Below, piece by piece: positions 10,276 through 23,658 of a stretch of DNA of 64,000 bases. A model generated the notes under the pieces. The model was not told the origin of the DNA and did not search any database. It saw nothing but the letters and a program-made list of their open reading frames with translations. The stretch's first letter is position 1, and every line of letters starts with the position of its first letter. Position numbers and translations under genes: made by a program. Origin of the DNA: Hymenoscyphus infarciens. Lineage: Eukaryota > Ascomycota > Leotiomycetes > Helotiales > Helotiaceae. The DNA lies in the NCBI GenBank assembly GCA_001414345.1, contig LLCB01000036.1, positions 186,001 through 250,000 of the forward strand, written 5' to 3'.

Positions 10276-11744
10276 CGTTAGCATTCCATGCTTGCGGAAC
10301 ATGAGAGTCCGCAGCCATATCTAGGAGTTTGAAGCCGCAAAGACAACGATATACCTGGTATGTGAACGCCTAGCTTGGCAGACGTCCGGCTTCACGGTCC
10401 TTCGGACTCAAGAGACACGAGCAACGAAGGTCGGAAAATCTATCGTGAGTCTCAAAAGAGCTTGTGTTCGATTGAAGTGCTTGCGCGCCGCCCCTTTAAG
10501 GTTTTCCATGATGAAAAATCAGCTCAAGGATTGGCTCAGCATACATCGTTACTTCGGCCCAAATACCAGGAGAGCTACAAAACCGCATTAACCGGACCGA
10601 ACAATTCGTCACAAGCAAATTTGTAAATCGCATGGGGCGACTTATCACCTTCTCGTTCGTTACAATTTCTTTCCCGATCAACTGTAAACTAAACCCAAGA
10701 AACAATCCACCGCGGACTCCATCGAGGTACCTCAACTGGAACAGTTTGCCGAAAAAAAGTCTCGAGTCCAGAATAACAAAACATTATTTAGGGCCCAGAT
10801 CTGATCTCCTTCTTAATCTAGATGGATTCGGTGGAATCGCAACCTGCGATAGGTCATATTTCCGTCACCCTTCCTTCCCCTGTCAACCACCCCAGTATTT
10901 CATGCGGAAGGACCCGGGATGAAGTGCATCTTCTCTACGTTGTGGACATTAACGCGGGGATGGTATCACAGGGTAAGAACTGGTAATGGGATTCTTGGTC
11001 TCAAAACTAAAGTGAAAGGGGAGGAAGATAAATTATCCGTGTAACCCCTCATCTATTGAAAAGCTTGTGCAAAAACAAACACATTTTTTCAGGGGTATTC
11101 GGGACGTAAACCGAGAATTTACTGAGTGGAGTCTTGGAAAACTTTCTATTTTAAAATAGCCTAATTGTTGGATGTAGGCCAGGTGACATTGTTGCCCACG
11201 TGCTGTAGCTTCAGCTCTCGAGTGTAAAGTCGGCTTTGGGAGTCAAATCATTGTATACCCTCACATCTATTCGTCACTTTGTAATGTATTAAAATTATTT
11301 ACTTGTGGTGCACTATTGTTGCTCAGTTTAAGCGAATGGGGGACTAATTGTTTTACCCGGTAGTTAATCAGATGTTCAGCAGTCTTTAGTGAGCTTCTTA
11401 TGAGAATTGTTGCAATGGGACGCAAATAGCGACAACGAGGAGCAAAAAGTGCTCGTATAATGCTTTGGTTGCGTATCTTCCACTACTCGCATCAATTCAG
11501 CATAGCATGTTTGTTAAATTAAGAATGAAGCGACATGATAGTACAAGTATATAACTCCACACTGAGTTAGTCGTAACTTAGGTTCCTAAGAGAGTGTTTA
11601 GCTTAGACTTTCAGATCTCGTCTAAAGTAGGAAGCTAGATTCTAGAGTAATTCTAGAACTCTAGTAGAATATAGATTTTTAGCTCTATATAGTAAAATAT
11701 ACTAAAAACCTAGTTTCTAGGAAATCTTAGTCTAAAAGTGGTTT

Positions 11745-12292
11745 CAGTGTTTTAGGTTTCCCCGCCTAATCTGTTATTCTATCCTGCCTTAACGCTCCTT
11801 CTCCTTCCTACCTCTATTTTAAGGCTATCCCGCCTTCTCCTATTCTTAAATTCTAGCTTTCCTAGCTACTTAGTACTTGCTTACCTTTCCTTGCCAAATA
11901 GAGAGGCTAGGATAGGAAGAGTTAGGCTAGTTAATTTCGCTTAAAGCCTAGAAGGTAGGTAGAAAAGAGGGTCTAGGTTACTAATTTCGCTTAATATCTA
12001 GAAGGCGGGTAGAAAAGAGGGTCTTAGGTAGAAAAGAGGGTCTAGGTCCTAATTAGAGGGTTGTCTTCCTAATCCTACTCTAGCCTAGCCTTCTTTTTTT
12101 ATCTACTTAGCTACTCCTATCCTGTTTTTAGAACTTTCCTAGCTACTCCTATCCTAGTTAGAGTACCTAGCCTACTAAACTTAGCCTAGCCTTAATCCTA
12201 ATCTAGCCTAGCCTCTTCTATCCTTACCTAGGTAAGTAGCCTATTCTATTCTAAGTACTAGGCTAACTAAGGCAGGGAAAGCTAAAACACTA
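11745..12292. mobile_element. hAT-type MITE, 548 bp
   Basis: The ends are CAGTGTTTTAG (11745) and CTAAAACACTA (12292), inverted repeats that extend imperfectly into a C-rich stretch (TTTCCCCGCC versus GGCAGGGAAA). They are flanked by a perfect 8-bp duplication AGTGGTTT (11737-11744 and 12293-12300). An 8-bp duplication with CAGTG ends is the hallmark of hAT elements. It has no transposase frame, so it is non-autonomous. The single mismatch at the outermost base (G to A) fits RIP. Inside, a segment with TAATTTCGCTTAA...AGAAAAGAGGGTC is tandemly duplicated at about 11931-12052. It marks the right edge of the gene island. Confidence 0.85.
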
Positions 12293-12300
12293 AGTGGTTT

Positions 12301-12783
12301 TAACTCTCTAGTATAGTACTATAGAAATTGAAGAAATTCTTCTATTTTTTAGAGAATATATTCTTAACTTCTTTTATTTAAGTACTTTATTTATATATTC
12401 GATCTATAGTTATATCTTTTATATCTTTTTAAGTTTTAAACTAAGTCTCTTTATTAGTATAACCTTTATCTCTACTAAGATCTATTTAGAAAAGAGTCTC
12501 TTCTACTATATAGACTTTTACTAAGAGTAAGCTCTTCTTAGTATATCTTATAATATATAAGTGAAACTATTAATATATAGTTAATAACTTTAAGAATATT
12601 ATATAGCTAGAGTACTTAGCTTATATAAAAGAGCTTTATAAAATACTAGAAGTCTATAAACTAAAGTACTAAAGAATTAAAAAGATATATAAAATAGTAC
12701 TTAAGATATCTAACTTCTTAGACTCTCTATAGAATAAGATTTATTATATTAGCTTTATATAAAAACTAAGTTTAAGCTAATAC
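12301..12783. other. RIP-degraded spacer
   Basis: AT-rich and stop-dense sequence between the MITE and copia-1. No feature recognised. Confidence 0.5.
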
Positions 12784-12956
12784 TATTAGTATAACTTATA
12801 GTTATAAAAGCGATGTAAAAAGAGTTATATTATCGTTTATATATACTAAGTAAAGCTAGCTACGATGCCTACTTAAGTAGCTCTTAAGCGAGAAGCACGT
12901 ATACTTACGTATACTAATCCGAATCGCTATTTACCTTTTAAATATATATACTAACA
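12784..12956 (-). repeat. 3' LTR of copia-1
   Basis: Matches 18729-18901 and the two copia-2 LTRs in reverse complement. The TG start reads TA here, a RIP-type change. Confidence 0.85.
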
Positions 12957-15900
12957 CTAGCACTTCTTTAAAACGATAGAAGTTACTTAAAATCATTAAA
13001 ATCTTCTATCTAATCTAACTAATCAAAGCTCTCTATTCTCTAATCTCGACTAATAAGAAGGCTCTATTTTAATCCTCTATTACTTCTTATTTCGTTCTAC
13101 CTACTCTATTAGGTTAATATCTAGCTTATTAGTATTAATTAACTTTTATAAGGTATTATAGTAACTCTTTTTAGTTATAGTATATATAGGATTACTCTTA
13201 CTATTAATCTATTTAATCTTATTAATCTCACTTAACTTATACGCCTCTTATAGATATATAATATTAATTATTAGTCGCTTCTTCTTAGTTATACCTAATT
13301 TAGCTATATATTTATAAATAGACTTTAAATCAGTATATACTACAAGTAGTACTTTAAATCCTAAAATGCTTTTAAAAGTCGATTTAATCAAAGCTATAGT
13401 ATTAAATCCAGAGCTTATTATATATAATTCTAATACTAAAACACTATAAGTAACTCTCTTATACTTAGTAGAAGACTAATATAAGATATTAGTATTATTA
13501 TTCTTATTTATAAGAGTAATAACGTAACTGATTTATAATAATAAGTCCTTATTATTAGTAAATAATCTATTAGTAAAAGTGTATAACTTTAAAAAAGATT
13601 TATCTAACTTAATAAATTTAAGCTCTCTTATAGTATTATTAATTTACTACTAAATTCTCTTATTAAAGAGAGAAATATCGTTATCTTAAGAGTTAATAGT
13701 TTAAGTAGTATATAATAAGTTAAAAGCAGCCTTAGATTAAGATAACATAGCTAAGTATACCTCTTTAATACGTTATATAATATATTAATCTTTAGTATCT
13801 ACTATACGTAATATCTCTTTTATATTAGATATCTTAGTTAGAGCCTTCTATACTAAATTCAAGTGTTTTACGTGATCCTAAGTAAGAGATATAGAGCTAT
13901 CTTAATACTTAGTAATTAGCTCTCTATTAAATTTAACTAGATAGTTAATAATAAGCTCTTCTCTTTTCTTAGATATAAAACTAGCCTTATTAATAATAGC
14001 CTTCTCTTTATTAGTAAAGGCGTCGTTAACGAGTATAAAGGTATTATTAGTTTAAAGGTCTACTATACTAAAAGGGGCATTTAACTTTACTTATTCGTTA
14101 TATTAGTATAACTTAGTATATAAAAGATAAAGGTCGAATATTAACTATTCTATTATAAGCCTTATAATATAGTATTTATAGTATATTATAAACTAATAAT
14201 TACTAGCTTCTAGAATACTATATAATAGTCTAATTACTTTAAAGAATATATCTTCCTATTAGAGATAACTTTTAAGAGAATATATAAAGAATTTTCGATT
14301 TAAGTTAGTTAATAATTAGGTATACGCTTATATAATATCTTAAATAAATACTTATAAGCTTAGAAGTATTATAATAAGTACTAGGATTATTCTCTAACTA
14401 ACTCTTTAAATAATAGGCGTCTAGATAAGTACTAGAGACTTTCTAGTATTATTATAAGCTTAGATAACTAATCTTAACTTTATAAAAGTAAGTCTTATAC
14501 TCTTAAATTTAATATTATTTATAAAGTATGATCTGAATATTCTAGTATTAAGAGGCAACTTCTCCTAGGTAATAATCTTAAAAACACCTTAATTAGTTAA
14601 TTTATTAATCTTCTTTTATTATAATTTAATATATATTATACTATTATTAGCTATAAAGACTTTAATATTATAAGGTTTACTTAAATTAGTAAGAAAAGTT
14701 TCAACGTCTTTAAGAGTAATATAGTCGATATTATTAATAAAAGTATCTAACTATTAGAATAATACTTTAATATTACCTAAAGGCCTTAGATACTTTTAGA
14801 GCTATCTACGTCTACGCTTCTAGAGTAGTTCTAGTAAGAGTTCTAGAATATTAGTATTTTAATAGATCTATAACTAACAAAGTCAATATTAGAGAGAAGA
14901 TGAATATTATTCTACTATCTACCTACTCTATTACTTAAAAGTTCTCTCTTTTTTATAGAGTTATAGTATTATTTTAGATAGTACTATATTAGAAACTTCC
15001 TTAGTCGCTAGTACTATTCTAGAAGTTTTAGAAGTTTTAATAAAGTATAACTTTATAATTATAAATTAAAATTTTATAAGACTACTTAGTAATACTACTA
15101 TATAGTTCTTATTCTCGATTTCTTAAAAGATAAAAGGTTCTATCTAAGACTTTATATACTCTCTCTATACTAAAACGTCTAAATTTAAGAGTAAGTTCTT
15201 AACTTAGTTAATCGGTCTATTTTATATATTAAAAGCCTTTTTAACTTAATAGGATATAATCTACTTTTATATCTCTTAAGTAGCCTTCTTATAGGTCTTA
15301 GACTTTATAGAAATTAGTTACGAAGGTATATTAGTTACGGTTATTTAAGTATATACTCTATATACTAATAGAGTAGAGACTAGTCTATTTAGGCCTACTA
15401 TATTATTAATTACTTTAAAAACTATTTAAAGTACTAAACTTTATAAGAGATAGAGCTCTTATTTATATATAATATTATATACCTATTAAATTAGTCTATA
15501 GTAACGTTCTACTATACTAATTAAATTATATATCTTAACTAGTATAGTTTTTACTATAGTACCTATTCTAGTAGCGAAGTATATAAAGTCTTTTCTAATA
15601 AAGTTTATCCTAGTATCTATAATAATATAATTAAAAGGTCTAAGATATATATTAATCTAATATCTTTAGAAGACCTTCTATATAGTTATTACTTTTATAT
15701 TTAGTAAAAAGTCACCTACTTAATACCTTATTACTTTATCTATATAATATAAAACTACTTACTTATTAAGAAAGAAAGTATTAATTAAAACACTATAATT
15801 AAATTCAAAGTTATTATAAAAAGTAAACTTAAATTAGCTAGGTAAACTTTTATACTTTTAATAGTATTTACAAAATTTAGTAAGATATTAAAGAATACCT

Positions 15901-18728
15901 TAGTTAATATAATATCTAGCTCTTTCTAATACACGTTATAATCTTAGTACTAATAAGTAGCTAAATCGCTTATAAAGTCGTTAAATATTAATATTTATAA
16001 GAAATATTAAGTACTTCTATATAAAGTTATATATAGCTTTATCCTAGAGTAGAAAAGAGTATCTAAATCGTTATATAATAAAGAACCTCTTAATTTCCTT
16101 CTCTTTCTTATTTTCTTAGATAAGTATATTTTAAAGATTATTTAGAGTAATATTTAAGTTATTTATATTATTAATATAAAGAATAAAAAGAGTATTAGAT
16201 TATACTATATAAAACTCTACTTTTCTAATTAGTATATTAATTATTATTAATCTTAAAAATAGAGTATATCTCTTACTAAACTAGATATTAGTTATATCCT
16301 ATACTTAACTTTTAAGCTACTCTAGTATTAATTATTATACTAAAGAAGTTCTCTTTTATATATCTTTTAGCTATTATTATAAACACCTTCTCTATAAATT
16401 CGTATATAATATTAGAAGTATTATTTAGGTTATTTAGGTTTTATAAAATATATCTATTAATAGTATATTTTCATACTAAACTTATTAAATTTATAATAAG
16501 TTATTTAGTATTTAAATTATTAATAAATCTTATAAAAGTAATATTATAATAGATAACTTTATTATCTAAGCTAGTATCTAATAAGTAACTATCTTCTTTT
16601 AATAAAGTAATAGCTTAAAGTATCTCTAATATCTCCTCCTTCTAAGTACTCTAAGCATATACTATATTTATATTATATATCTTTCTAGTATATCTATCTT
16701 ACTTCTCTTTAAAGTATCTAGAATTCTTATTAGTCTATTTAGTAAAGTAATAGTCTTACTCTTCTTAACTATAATCCTAAGATAAATAGTTATCCTTTCT
16801 ATATATATAATATATTCTCTTCTTCTTATATTAATCTATACTACTAAATTTATTTATACTACTATATTATCTACTCTTATAAAAGTGCCTTTTAGTTATT
16901 ATAGTTTTATTTATAACTATCTCTAAATAGACTTTTATATAGGATTAGATTAAACTTTATAAGAGAGTAATAGTATTAGAAATTAAAAAGTCTTAGAGTA
17001 AAGTTAATATTATAATAGTATAATCTAGAACCTTTTTATATACTAAAATTAGCTTATTTAAAAACTAACTATTTATATAAAAGTCTATAGAGAAGGAAAA
17101 TCTTAGTAAATTAAGTCTTAATAATATATTCTTAAAAGACTTTAATATTAATACTCTAGATACTTATATTATCTCTTATAAATTAATATTATTCTATTTA
17201 GATAATTAGCCTCTTTTATAAAGTTTATCTTTAAAGTATTATTATATAGATATAAATAAAACTTTAAAAGATTAATTATTATTTTTATTAAAAAGTATAG
17301 TATAAAAGTAATTTAAAGCATTACCTTTTAGTATAGTAGGAAAGGTAAGAGAGTAAATTACTAGTAATATCTTACTTCTCTTATATATATTCTTAAATAG
17401 TATAACTTTAATTATAAAGTTATCTTCTTTTCTACTATACTTTTAATTATCCTTATATACTTTTATAAAGGTGTCTAATATATAAGAGTAGTCTTAACTC
17501 TTTAAACTTTAAGAAGTTAATTTATCTTTAAAATATACTATATTTATTTATACTAGTAGTCTTCTACTATAATTATCCTATTGCTAATCGTGTTCTAGAT
17601 ACTCGAAGGTATTATTGAAATCGTTGTTACTAGTATCTTTACTAAATTAATAGAATATAAAGAAGAAGGTCTAGTTATCTTTTAGTAGACCTAAAAGTTA
17701 GATTAAAGGTTATACTAGATTACTTAGGTCTTTCCTTTTAGTTAGTAGGATTAAGATTATTAAAGATGTCGGTTATTATTATTATTATTATATAGTAGAG
17801 GCTTATAAAGCTTCGTCTCTAGCCTTCGTCTTAGATTAGGTATTTCAAGTAATATTTTTAGCTAGAGGTTATTATTATAGAGGTTATAGAAGTTATAGAG
17901 GTTATAGTTATTATTACTATAGCTTTTATTATCTTTTAGCGTATTCTATTATATGTTTATAATAGGAACTAAAGTCTTTAATACTAGCTCCTTCTAATAC
18001 TATAACTTTTACTTCTTTATTCGACTACTTAGTTTAATTAACCTTAGTAGTAGTGTTATATAGTACTTAAGATATAAACATCTTATGTCTATCTATCTTA
18101 ACCTATATACCTCTTCTATAAAGTGTTTATTATAACTTAGTAGTAGTAGATTAGTGGATTTTAGTAAATTTATCTTAATTCTATTTTTTTTTAAAGTCTA
18201 CTTAAATTTCGTTTTAAAGAAGAAGGTCTTCGTTTTCTCTTTTAGCGTACTCTTCTTCTCTTTTAGTAGTAAAAATCGTCTCTTCTATCTATATTAACTT
18301 TAGGTTTAGTACTAGCTTTAGAGCCTGTTTTAGTACTAAAGTCGGTATTAAAGTTATCAAAATCGATATTAGTAAGTCTATTATATTATAGGTATTATTA
18401 TTATTTAAATTAAATTTAGATATTATTAAAAGTCTATTTATACTTTACTTAGTAGATTATAAGTAAAAGAGATATCGGGTTTTAAGTAAATAAGTGTCTT
18501 AGAGAGTATAAATTATCTCAGCGGATAAAAGAAGATTAGTATTCGTAATCGGCGCTTTCTATCTTAAGAAGCGTTTATAATATATTATCGAAGTTGTTAA
18601 ATAGTAGAAGGAAATATAATTAGAGAAGAGGAGTCTACTAGTAATATTAAGTTTACTTTTATATAAGTATATCTATAGTAGAAATATATAAAGTAACTAA
18701 GTATCTAATCTATATATCTACTAATTAG

Positions 18729-18901
18729 TATTAGTATAACTTATAGTTATAAAAGTAATATAAAAAGAGTTATATTATCGTTTATATATACTAAGTAAAG
18801 CTAGCTACGATGCCTACTTAAGTAGCTCTTAAGCGAGAAGCATATATACCTACGTATACTAATCTGAATCGCTATTTACCTCTTGAATATATATACCGAC
18901 A
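18729..18901 (-). repeat. 5' LTR of copia-1
   Basis: On the minus strand it begins TGTCGGTATA, the same start as the copia-2 LTRs. It is followed outward by the AATAC target duplication. Confidence 0.85.
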
Positions 18902-19642
18902 AATACTATTATTTAATTTTTTCTTTTTAAATAACTATATAATATCTCTTAGTACTATCTAGAATAGAAGAAGTAGTAGAAGATAAGTTTTTCTTCTTAA
19001 AATACTATATTTAAAAACTATAGTAATAGATTAGCTATAAGAGAGTATATCTCTTATATAAGTATAACTTAAAACACTTAACTTAAAAGATATTCTATAT
19101 ACTTTAGATTGAATTACTATATAATTATAAGAGAAAACTTAAGAGAATACTTACTTTTATAAGATATAAAAGATTATTATATAGAAATAAAGTTATATAA
19201 TATTTCATTTTCTCTCTATATATAATAGAGTTTTTATCTCTGAATATAAGACTTTTTAAAGCGTTTTAAACCTATTTTTTATCTATAATAGTTATAAGCC
19301 TAGTCTAGTAACGTCTTCTACTTATATATTTAATATATTATTATATAGTTGTAAAATACTCTCTACTATTCGCTAGTATAAGTAACTTCTTAATACTTAC
19401 TTTCGACGAGTACTTAGAAGCCTAGCTACGAAGTAACTAGTATATCTTAATTTAGTAGCTTACTCTTTTAAAGAGCTTCTATAAAGCTCTATAGTATATA
19501 AATAAATAATAATCCTAGTTACGAAGCTATTTTAAACTAGAAGCCGCGCTAGCTTACTCTAAGAAATATATAAATAAAATAATCTAGAAGCCTAGTACTC
19601 TACGAATCTAGTAGTATAATACTAGCTAATAGCTACTACCTA
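18902..19642. other. RIP-degraded spacer with a repeated segment
   Basis: No gene. About 19172-19305 is similar in direct orientation to about 21312-21440 (both contain TATAGAAATAAAGTTATATAA and then TTTTTATCTCT). These could be remnants of LTRs of a lost element that now encloses retroposon A2 and a solo LTR, but boundaries and target duplications are unclear. Confidence 0.4.
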
Positions 19643-20670
19643 GGATATAAAGACTTAATACTTATATATAATATAAGTTATAAATCTCTAGTAGTTCTAT
19701 TCTAGCTCTTAAACTTTTCAAAAAGCTAAGTTTAAGTTAAAAAATACTATAGTAATATCTTCTTTTTATAACTATTAGAGTTTTCAGAGTCTTCTAACTC
19801 TTAATAAAGAAGCTACGCTATATATAGTAATAAACTAGATATTAATAAAAAAGGTCTATATAGCTTCTTTACTTAGTTATAGTATTTATAAACTACTAAA
19901 ATAATTAAGAAAGCTCTAAAGTCGATACTATATACTTATTAATACTAGAGAACTTCTACTCTAGATATACTATAGAATTATATATAACTTTAAGAAAGTA
20001 AAAGCTATAATCTAATCTAAGATTAAGAATAATATATATAGTAGTTATTCTATATAGTTAGTATATATTATATTTAAGTTAAGAGAATTACTAAAAAAGA
20101 TAAAATACCTCTAGTAATAGTAATTAAGTAATTAGAAGAGGCTTTAATAATATAAATAAGAGTATAAAACTAGAGAGATCTTTATAATAAGAGAATAGAT
20201 TCTCTACTATTTATAATTATTATATATAAATAGCTAAAATATATTTAATAGCTCTTAGATAAAGTAGTATATATATCTCTAGAAAGATATAGAAGTATAA
20301 AGTAAAGAGAATAGAGAATAGAACTAAGAAATCTAGATTAGAGATATATTAGAGATATATTAGAGAATAGTTCTATATAAGATAGTATACTAGAAGACTA
20401 TTACTTTTATTCTTATATAGAGAAGAGCTAACTAAGCTCTTAATAGAAGCTATTATATTATATCTATATAAGTAACGAAATAGAGAGAATAAAGAAGATA
20501 CTAAGCTATTACTTAAAAGCCTAGAATAATAGACGTAAAGCTTAGTAATAGATACTTTAAGAAGTATAAAAGTTTCTTTAGATAGAAACTCTATAAATAA
20601 GTACGTCTATATAGCTATCTCTCTAGTAGCTAAAAAGACTAGATAATTATATAAAAATAAAAAAAGTAAA
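19643..20670 (+). mobile_element. Poly(A)-tailed retroposon, family A, copy 2
   Basis: Homologous to 3147-4349 from the head (GATATAAAGACTTAATAC) to an A-rich tail (about 20650-20670). It is flanked by an 11-bp direct repeat AATAGCTACTA (19628-19638 and 20671-20681), the kind of variable duplication left by target-primed reverse transcription. It is strongly RIP-mutated and has only one unit of the segment duplicated in copy 1. No coding frame. Confidence 0.75.
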
Positions 20671-20823
20671 AATAGCTACTATTTCTATAAATACTACTTA
20701 CTATCTTTACTAAAGATAGAGCTATAGCTAGAGCTACTACTAGAGTTACTAGACACTAGAGTATAAGAGAGAAAGTTAAATAGAATTTAGAAGTAGAAAC
20801 TTACTCTTATAAATACTATAGAT

Positions 20824-21205
20824 TATAATAGTACGAAATATAGATAACTATAGAAGAGGTATATAGGAGTGCGTTTAGCAGAATAACGTATGTAAATACT
20901 AGACTCTAATACGGAAGAAAAGGCTAAACTAGCCTTTTCTAACTCTAGGAGAGTAGGCTACTATATATAAGAGGTTTTAGACGATATAAAAGAGATACGA
21001 AACCGAATAACGACATACGTCGGCTAATACAAAAGCCCGAACCCTACGAAGTACGTCTGAACGCTCGGACGTACGTAACCTTCCTAAATTAGATAATATA
21101 AAACAACAACTAGGTACCGAAAGCTAAATATACTATAGCTGAACCTTAGATATAGCAGATACTCCTAGCTCTCTAGAATAGCCTAGGTGACGACGAGCTA
21201 TTATA
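20824..21205. mobile_element. Solo LTR of the X/Y family
   Basis: A 382-bp segment starting TATAATAGTACGAAAT and ending GCTATTATA. It is flanked by a perfect 5-bp duplication TAGAT (20819-20823, 21206-21210). It is homologous to the LTRs at 23659, 24684, 33722/39666 and 40843. The start and end read as TG...CA after allowing for RIP. It keeps many CG-containing words (near 21020-21100) and is the least mutated family member here, so it is the youngest or most recently recombined. Confidence 0.8.
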
Positions 21206-23658
21206 TAGATTCTCTAATAGTATAAATAAAGAGCGATATAGTTAAGAGATTCTTTTATAATCTAGTCTATTATTATAAGCCTAGAAAGTTCTCTCTTCTA
21301 GAACTAAAGAGTCTATTATATAGAAATAAAGTTATATAATAATCTATTTTCTCTATTTATATAGTAATAAAGTTTTTATCTCTAATTATAAAGCTTCTTA
21401 GTATATTTTAAACCTAGCTTTTATATATAATAAAGATTACTAAGCTTTTATAAAAAAGATTACTTCTAGATAAGAAAGTATAATATCTTTTAATACTACT
21501 CTCTCTACTTATACTAGCTCTTTTAAAATAGAAGTAGTAGAACTAGTAAGAGTAGCTATAATATTCTAAAAGAAAGCTTTAATATATCTTTATAAGTAGA
21601 AGATATAAGTAAAGTCTCTTAGAATATTAAATTATATAAAACGAATTTCAAAGTAAGAGTAAGAGTAGTATAATATAGAAGTATATAGCTATTAAAGAGA
21701 AGAAAAAAAGCTTAAGATAATATAAGTTACTATTATCTTAACTAAGAATATAAAGAGCTTTTAAGATAAACTAGAGATATTTCTTAGAAGTTATAAACTT
21801 AAGTTTAAAGAAGAAGAAAGTACTAAGAAACAGAATAATAAAAATCTTAAATATTTCTTTAAAAGTATATATTAGCTTATTCTAGCTTTCTTTCTTATAA
21901 TATAGTCTAATTATATTTTATTTATTATTTAATCTCTTTAAGTATTTACTCTCTTCTTTTAGCTTTTTAATAATCTTATATTCTATTTTTATAGAAAGAT
22001 TTTTATCTTCTTTATTATTATTCTTAAGTTTACTTTTAAAAGATCTCTCTATTATATCTCTTAATATATTATATAATAAATATAAAGCTAGAATAATTCT
22101 TATCTAAGCTATTATCTTAAATTTACTCTTTAGTATATTAAATACTTACTTATTATTATTATATAACTATATATATTAGAGATTAAATAACCTTTTATAG
22201 TTTTAAAATATACTATTCCTAGAAACTCTTATCTTTTTCTTCTCTTTTATATAATATTATACTTCTTAATAGAATATTAAATATTAGTTATAACTAGTAA
22301 AGCTTAAGTCGTTAAACAGAGACTTATTAAAAGAGCGATTTATTACTCTATTTTATATAATATAGATCTAAATAGTTAAATCTATTATATAACTTTTCTA
22401 TATTAAAAGTATAATTATAAATCATATATTTAGATTATATACTAGTAGTATATTTTAACTAAGAGTTTTCTTATTTTAGAAGAATATCTTTAAGTTATTA
22501 GAAGAGAATAAATATATATAAGTATTATTTATAGCTTTTATATAATTATTAAACTAAGATAAATAGTAAGACTCTAGCTTTATTCTATAGTAGATAGATA
22601 TCTAAGATATTAGTAGAATATTATATTTATTATATAAATATAAGTTAAAAAGACTTATATTACTTTATAATATATATAGTAGATAGGTTCTATACTCTTA
22701 AACTTATAATTAATAGTCTATTCTTATTAGTCTACTAAATAGAATTTACTCTTCTGATTAGTAAGAAGAATAGTTAGTTAAATAATTACTTACTTTTAAA
22801 AACGTTTACTAACTTTCTTCTAAATAACTCTACTATAATATATAAGAATATATCTAAATCTCTTTAATATCTTTTAAGCTAGTATCTCTATATAAAAGCT
22901 TTTCTACTATTTATTTACTCTTTAAAATAACTATAAATTAGTTCTTTTATTTAACTAATTCTATCTAGTTTTAAGATATATTAAAAGAGGCTTTTTATAA
23001 TATTTTAGTAATAAAAAGTATAAGAATAAGTATCTATTATTATAAGAAATACTTCTATTTTAAACTTTCTATTATCTATATATTCTTTTAAAAAGTAATT
23101 ATATTAGTAGTTTATTATAAATAGTAAGAATAAGAAGTAGTCGTACTAATAGAAGTTAAATCTAGATTAGAATTTAAGATATAAGTTAAATAATATACTC
23201 TCTTTTTAGTAAAAGAATTAGACTTAGATACTAATACTTTTATATTAATAATCGGCTTTTAATATAAATCGATACTCTTTTACTTTAATATAATTAGCGC
23301 GATATATCGTTAGTAAAAAAGAGACTATTATTAATATATATCGGGTTTTTTAAGCTAGTAGTACTATATAGTAAATATAAATCATAGAATAAAAATATAA
23401 CTTACTCTTTTAGATTCTAAAAGCTAATTTTTCTTTATATAAATACTATATTAATATATATAGGTTAATTACTTTAAGCTAAGTAATTACTTATATTATA
23501 GTATTATATTAGTAGAAAGTATATAACTTTATTTAAAAATCGAGTTTATAGCGATTAGATAACTCGATATATATATATATATATATATTAATATATTATA
23601 TATATCTAGTCTATTATTTATTAAGTTCTATTTAATAAAATAATTATTAGTAACTCTC
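21206..23658. other. RIP-degraded DNA without identifiable genes
   Basis: Stop-dense AT-rich sequence. It contains the second copy of a repeated segment (about 21312-21440) and an (AT)n run (about 23568-23588). The roughly 100 bp just upstream of 23659 recur upstream of 40843. No family recognised. Confidence 0.5.

Larger units (their letters stand above)
10109..11736. promoter_or_regulatory. Upstream intergenic region of the GH7 gene
   Basis: About 1.6 kb of balanced-composition DNA without a supported gene. Short frames near 10375-10626 and 10632-10922 resemble no protein I know and are judged chance. Composition drifts to AT-rich after about 11560. It would contain the cellulase promoter. 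A GGC(A/T)4-like GGCTATTTT lies on the minus strand near 11154-11162, too far away to be given weight. Confidence 0.4.
12784..18901 (-). mobile_element. Ty1/copia LTR retrotransposon copia-1, complete but RIP-dead
   Basis: LTRs at 12784-12956 and 18729-18901 (173 bp each), with a 5-bp target duplication AATAC (12779-12783, 18902-18906). Its length is 6,118 bp. It is the reverse-complement homologue of copia-2 at 25301-31893 along its whole length. For example, the stretch near 13,500-13,600 on the minus strand matches the RNase H region of copia-2. That gives the order gag, integrase, reverse transcriptase, RNase H read leftward. Every frame is cut by many TAA/TAG stops. At 17881-17921 it carries the uninterrupted counterpart of the MITE insertion site in copia-2. 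Confidence 0.85.

Noticed and set aside
10375..10626. 83-codon open frame on the + strand upstream of the GH7 gene
   Set aside because: Starts at TTG, has no recognisable domain and lies in the cellulase promoter region; judged a chance frame.
10632..10922. 96-codon open frame on the + strand with an ATG
   Set aside because: Composition and sequence look non-coding (no domain, no neighbour logic), and overlapping frames of similar length exist on the other strand.
11150..11162. XlnR/XYR1 site for the GH7 gene
   Set aside because: A GGC(A/T)4 match over 1 kb upstream in AT-rich DNA is expected by chance.
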